Shown one piece after another: positions 59,326-64,000 of a stretch of DNA of 64,000 nucleotides. Numbering within the stretch: the stretch's first letter is position 1; each line of letters starts with the position of its first letter. Below the pieces are notes generated by a model. It was given only the letters and a program-made list of their open reading frames with translations. It did no database searches and was not told where the DNA came from. Made by a program: the position numbers and the translations under genes. Source of the DNA: Papaver somniferum (lineage: Eukaryota > Streptophyta > Magnoliopsida > Ranunculales > Papaveraceae); the NCBI RefSeq assembly GCF_003573695.1, contig NC_039362.1:15954063-16018062 (forward strand), given 5' to 3'.

Positions 59326-61184
59326 GTGAGAGAAAATCAAAGAAATCAACAGACAATTGAAGAAGAAATTGAAAGGCATAATGCTGAACAAGCACGTTTA
59401 ATCTGCGAACGTGAAAGGTTGAGAGCGGAAACGGAAGAGAAAGAGCTTCAGGAGACAATTCACCAGAACAATCATGACAACCGAGAAAGAAGGCGTATAC
59501 AAAACCGGAATAATGATAATCTCAATGAGGAGTATGATAGAGTGAAGAGAATGGCTGAAAAACAGCGAATTGAGTTGATAAGAAATGAACAAAATTATGG
59601 AGGGGAAAATGAACGACATCATCATTTGCGAATTCAAGATAGGGAGAAAGAAGAGACGAATGAGGATAATGAAGAAGAGATACAAATTTCGCAAGAGAAG
59701 ATAGACGTGAACGCAGAAGAAGAGAAAAAATTAAAGAGACCAATGGGTCAAGATTCAGGAGTAAATAAACAAATCTTGAAAGAATTAGAAGAAATGAGAG
59801 GAATGCTAAATAACAGAGGAGAAGTAGGTAGAAGACAATTGGATGAAGCAATAGAAGAAGCTGCGAAAACTCCATTTACAAGGGAAGTACAATTAGGAGG
59901 AATACCACCGAAATGCAATTTCCCGCATTAACCAGCATTTTGATGGAACAACTTGTGCAATTCAACACATTAAAGCTTATGTGAGGTGCATGTTACAATG
60001 GGAAAATCATGATGCGGTATTGTGCAAATATTTCGCATCCAGTTTAACAGGAGAGGCGTTAAAATGGTTTGAAGGTTTACCAAAGAATACATAACCTCCT
60101 TCAATCATTTGCAGACCACATTCTTGGGAGCATATATAAGTAATAATTCCTCACGACCTGGTATAGAAGATGTGTTTGGATTAAAACAAAGGATTGGCGA
60201 AAGTTTGAAACACTTGACTAAAAGATGGAGAACTATGTGTAGCGAAATGGCTGGCCGTGTAGATGAGAGATATCTCATATTATCATTTATCAATGCTATG
60301 TTTGCAACAAACCTTTGTATGTTCAAATTTTCAGAGTCAAGAATACGATTACAATGACTGAATTGCGAGAACTTCAAGAAGAATACATTGCTTTAGAGGA
60401 AAGACAAAATGAAATGGAATCATATCCAGTTGCGAACACCAGCTCACAAGCAGCGAACGCAAGCTTATTACCCAAGCTAATAAATACAGTGGCGAATACT
60501 TCGCAAGTACAACAAGAAAAGGTGACAGGTAACAATCAGCAGAAGTTGGTAGCTATGGGAAGTCGAGATCAAGAAGAGTATGAAAGAGAAAGAAATTTCT
60601 ACAGTCGTGGAGGAAATAACAAGATTCAAAGACTCGATCAACCGCAAGAAACTTATGGAGGTCAAAGACCAAACTTTAATAGAGGACAAGGAGGTCACAA
60701 GGTAGTATGGGAAGAAATCAAGATGCCACCTCTAAATGCAAGTGTGGAGAAGATATGGGAGGCTATAATCTTGATGGAGAATATACCAACACCATGGAAC
60801 ATGGGAACGGAACCGCCCCCAAATCACAGAAGTCATGAATTTTGTTCTTATCATCATTTTCATGGACATACCACAAATGATTGCAGAAATGTAAAGAGAA
60901 TTATTTTGAGAATGATAGATCAAGGAAAACTAAACGACTTTCTGGTAGGGCATCCACAATCTCAACCATTACCACCACCACCAGAACATCACAAAGCGAA
61001 TACGATGAAAAAGAAAGAAACATTCTTCATAGAAGTTGGTGCAAAAGCAAAAAATCTATTCTGTCACTCTATCGTACATTCATATAAGACAATTGAAGAT
61101 TTTCATGATAATGTTTTAAGTAGAGTGTTCGCAAGAGATAATAATGGTAGAGAAGTTATGAATATTGCGAAAATTTCGCAATAG
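59326..61184 (+). pseudogene. Gypsy gag polyprotein
   Basis: A highly charged Glu/Arg/Asn-rich N-terminal segment (RRIQNRNNDNLNEEYDRVKR) is followed by the retrotransposon gag core FDGTTCAIQHIKAYVRCML, SLTGEALKWFEGLP and GESLKHLTKRWRTMC. The core is reached after a stop at 59,929 and a frame change near 60,090. The C-terminal part (about 60,358-61,184) has the Tat-type zinc finger CSYHHFHGHTTNDC and KRIILRMIDQGKLNDF. Gag forms the particle that packages element RNA. Confidence 0.85.
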
Positions 61185-61243
61185 AGGAATGGCAGAAACA
61201 GATCATTTCTTTTACCGCAGAAGAAATTCCCGAAGGAGAAGAG

Positions 61244-61810
61244 GTGCATGACAATCCATTGGTAATAAAATTAGAAATTAATCCAAAACCAAAAGAAGAT
61301 GAGGATGATGAAGCTGAAGATTCATGGGCAATCAATAGAATACTAGTCGATACTGGAAGCTCTGTGAACATCTTATTTTATCATACTTATAAAACCATGG
61401 GTGGAAGAGATGATGATCTTATACCTTCAACATATAAGATATATGGTTTTAATGGTACTGCTAACAAGCCTAAAGGGGAGGTTACTATGCAAATTCCATT
61501 GAAGGGAATATCTTCTGAAATCTCATTCTGTGTGTTGATGTAGAATCACCCTACAATGCATTAATTGGTCGACCTTGGCTACATGGGATTCTAGGTGTAG
61601 CTTCAACTTTCCATCAATGCATCAAATTCCCTCACCCCAATGGTGTAGGAATCATAAGGGAGATTGGGTTGAAGGAAAGAAATGTTACGAAACTGAGATA
61701 GAATCTTGCGAAGGAAGAGCAAACAAGAAGGAAAACTGGCGACACAAAATCAAGGATGTACAAAGAAGTGAGAAGTTGATGGTGGATACAATCGAAAAGA
61801 AAGGAGAAGA
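61244..61810 (+). pseudogene. Gypsy aspartic protease and downstream fragment
   Basis: INRILVDTGSSVNILFYHTY contains the catalytic DTGSS (near 61,349). YGFNGTANKPKGEVTMQIPL follows. After a stop near 61,543 the next frame reads GRPWLHGILGVASTFHQCIK and FPHPNGVGIIR, the conserved segment just before reverse transcriptase in Tat elements. The reverse transcriptase itself is missing. Confidence 0.88.
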
Positions 61811-62192
61811 GATGTTACAAAATCAATGCTAGCTCAGGATAAAAAGGATGAACATACCATTACCAAGGAAGCAGTAGCAGAAAATCATAAAGAAGCAGAG
61901 GAGGGCAAAAGTAATAAAACAAGAAATGTATGAATGATTAAGTTGTTGCGATAATCTCGCAATAAGTAAAATTCTCAAAAATACATTTGATTGAACAACA
62001 AAATTGAGATTGCGAAATTCAGATACAATATATGAATTGCGAGACTCTCGCAGAGATAATGAATTTTACAGAAAATAATCAGAAAAATGACAAAAAGAAA
62101 GAGGCGAACCTTTATGGCGTACACCCTAGTTCGCGAATAAATTTCGCAAGAGGCAAATGTAAGACCTAAAGTACGTCATATTAGGGGGTACC

Positions 62193-64000
62193 TGTTACAT
62201 GGCTCAGGGAAAGGCTACACCGCCACCGGAACCTGAGTCATGGAGATTTGGGGTCAATAAAGCCCATCCGGGAGAGGCACCTTGGATTCTCAACTTAAGC
62301 ATATGACTTAGGTTGGGCGACTAAGGTAATAAGGACTCTCCCAAGGAGTGCAGATCTGATCAAGGCGCCGAGGTACACGGTTGAGTCAAGAGTGCCGAGG
62401 GCGTTTGAAGCGTCCTTGCCATTCTTGACAAGTCTTGGCTTATACTGCACTCGGCCCGAAGAAAACCCCACTTAGGGTGCAGTCTCGTAACCATAAGCCC
62501 TATAGGTAAAAGGGATAAGAGGCTGCGAAAACAACTGGTTGTTGTTAAGACTGGATGGGAGGAGCTAACCTTGTATGGTAGAAGTACGCCTCCTTGAAGG
62601 GGCAACCAGGGGGAAGATAAGGGCGGCACCCTCCATTAGGGAGCTGATAAGTGTCTTAAGACGCAAATGTCATGAGGCTTTTATTGCAAGGATAATTAAG
62701 GCTTGTCATATTTGTGCAACAATCCTGAAGAGGCAATAATACAAAAGAAAAAGATAAGAGAGATCAATGGGTTTTCGCATGAAAGTGCGAAGACGTCCTG
62801 CGATTTCATCGCAAGACGGCAATGTCATGGGGCTTTATTTTCGCAAGAATATTTAGGCCTGTCATATTGTCGCAATATTCCTGAAGAGGCCATAATACAA
62901 AAGAAAAGTTAAGGCAAGATCAATGGGTTTTGCATGAAAGTGCAAGGACGTCCTGCGATTTTGTCGCAATGACAAGAGGTGGCATAATAAGACCTTTAAT
63001 TAGGAAGGCAAAATAAGACCACACAGGAATGAGATTTTGAAAAGAAACAAAATTCACTTCGCAAAAGGTTGCGAAATTATACAATAAGAAAAAGTTTATG
63101 AATCTCTCATTTGGATTCAAATAACAGAGGCAAGTATGGGAATGTATGAAATTAGAAAATGTTATTTGTCTCCATATGAGAGATTTACTCAAAAATTCAA
63201 GAATTAATGATTATATTGATTAACTGTATTGCAAAGAAGAATTGTTTTAATTTACGCAGGTCAAAATGAAAGAAACACAAATACAGAAAGAAGAAAAATG
63301 TACAAGTATTACAAAGAATCAAAGAAGAAATAAAGATATTTCTTGGTTAATCCTTCATTATCTTCATCAGACTTATTTCCTTCTTCACTGCGTCAGAATC
63401 TCATCACCATCAGAACTTCCATCACTATCAGATTCTTCATCGTCAGCTTCACTATCAGAGATAATCAAACTGGGAGTATTCTGTGGGATTTCTTCTAAAA
63501 GACAAGGGTAATCAGAATGTGGGATATTATGATCATCACAAACCATCTGGATGGTTTGATTGCGAAAATGCATAGCGTCATTCTTAAAATTCTCAATGGT
63601 GATTTTGATTTGATTCTTCAATCTAGAATACTTGTCGTTGCGAGAAGAAAGATTCTTTGCGAGTTCCTCCTTTTCAGCTTCAAGTTCTTCAATCTTTTCA
63701 CGATATTTATTTTCAGAATCTGCGAACAAAAACAACCAATTATTAACTTGATGAAAATCATAAGAAGCAAAAGATTAGTAAAGAAGAGCAATTAGCAACC
63801 TTCTCTGTCAGAAATCATGTCTCTAATCAAGGCTGTATGTTCAACTTGGAGACTAACATTTACGCCTAAATCTTTTCTAGCATCATCTAAAATTTTCGCA
63901 GCCCAGACAAATTCATCCTCACTACTTATGAGAAGACGAGAACGAATTTGATTTTCCCTTTCGCAGAGTTCAATATTCTTGCGGTTAGCTTCATCTCGCT
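62193..64000 (+). repeat. Gypsy 3' LTR in plus orientation, running off the window
   Basis: It starts TGTTACATGGCTCAGGG directly after a polypurine tract. 62,229-63,005 is the inverted counterpart of 58,891-58,711 plus 55,604-54,985. It lacks the hAT insert and shows the uninterrupted GTCCTTGCCATTCTTGAC site. Beyond 63,005 it diverges but still carries the antisense coiled-coil gene. Confidence 0.75.
63385..64000 (-). CDS. Coiled-coil/acidic-tail gene, copy 2, antisense within the Gypsy LTR (partial)
   Basis: Exon at 64,000-63,800 (DEANRKNIELCERENQIRSR, FVWAAKILDDARKDLGVNVS) ends GAAG before GTTGCT. An 80-bp intron follows, and the next exon starts at 63,719 after TTCGCAG (DSENKYREKIEELEAEKEEL). 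It ends in an acidic tail, DSEADDEESDSDGSSDGDEI. Splice phase and position match copy 1 (…GAAG/gt…cag/xxTCTG), although the proteins are well diverged. No stop interrupts this part. The 5' end is beyond the window. Confidence 0.6.

Larger units (their letters stand above)
59266..62192 (+). mobile_element. Tat/Ogre-like Gypsy internal region without reverse transcriptase
   Basis: Gag (59,326-61,184) and protease (61,244-61,650) are followed by only about 540 bp before the polypurine tract (TTAGGGGGTACC, 62,180-62,192) and the 3' LTR. Reverse transcriptase, RNase H and integrase are absent, so this is a deleted or non-autonomous element. No clear primer site remains upstream. Confidence 0.8.

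Overview
The window is nuclear DNA of a flowering plant, most likely a eudicot. It has intron-containing plant genes, plant-type Copia, Gypsy (Tat/Ogre-like), LINE, hAT and CACTA-like elements, low GC and long gene-poor stretches. The two broken enzyme genes are a CYP72-clan cytochrome P450 and a vinorine synthase/salutaridinol acetyltransferase-like BAHD acyltransferase. They would fit an alkaloid-making lineage such as the poppy/buttercup order, but that is inference and the species cannot be named from the sequence.

Layout. 1-7.0 kb: minus-strand P450 pseudogene, cut in exon 3 by a 5.2-kb Tnt1/Tork-type Copia element with a matching 5-bp target duplication; intron 2 holds a small CACTA-like MITE. 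7.3-12.65 kb: a repeat-built segment that is probably a degenerate DNA transposon. It carries a 28-bp perfect palindrome at its left edge, three tandem-repeat families and a basic 24-aa-repeat ORF, and it is split by a clean 1.7-kb solo LTR. 13.57-22.57 kb: plus-strand BAHD pseudogene split by a 2.67-kb whole-element foldback (palindromic) transposon and by two tandem 2.4-2.6-kb LTRs. 23.8-28.95 kb: near-complete but dead LINE on minus. 28.95-35.3 kb: a short non-autonomous LTR element whose 5' LTR was itself hit, beside its TATA box, by a solo LTR of the same superfamily. 35.3-38.0 kb: two further LINE fragments. 38.34-39.94 kb: the only intact host gene, NTF2 (nuclear transport factor 2), two exons, minus strand, with a three-copy 265-bp tandem repeat in its intron. 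40.3-41.7 kb: palindromic GGATCAAC/GTTGATCC repeats interrupted by a degenerate tRNA-Trp-like sequence. 41.7-47 kb: decayed LTR and LINE remnants. 47.3-52.05 kb: second copy of the 23.8-28.95-kb LINE family, plus strand. 52.4-64 kb: Tat-like Gypsy material in which two long LTRs lie in opposite orientation. One LTR is split by a 3.1-kb hAT element with a perfect 8-bp duplication. Each LTR carries an antisense, intron-containing coiled-coil/acidic gene. A gag-protease internal region without reverse transcriptase lies between them.

Functionally the window is a transposon graveyard around one housekeeping gene. NTF2 is the only gene I expect to make a normal product. The most unusual items are the giant foldback element, the antisense coiled-coil gene inside the Gypsy LTRs (exon/intron phase kept in two divergent copies), and the tRNA-Trp-like locus with a CTA anticodon.
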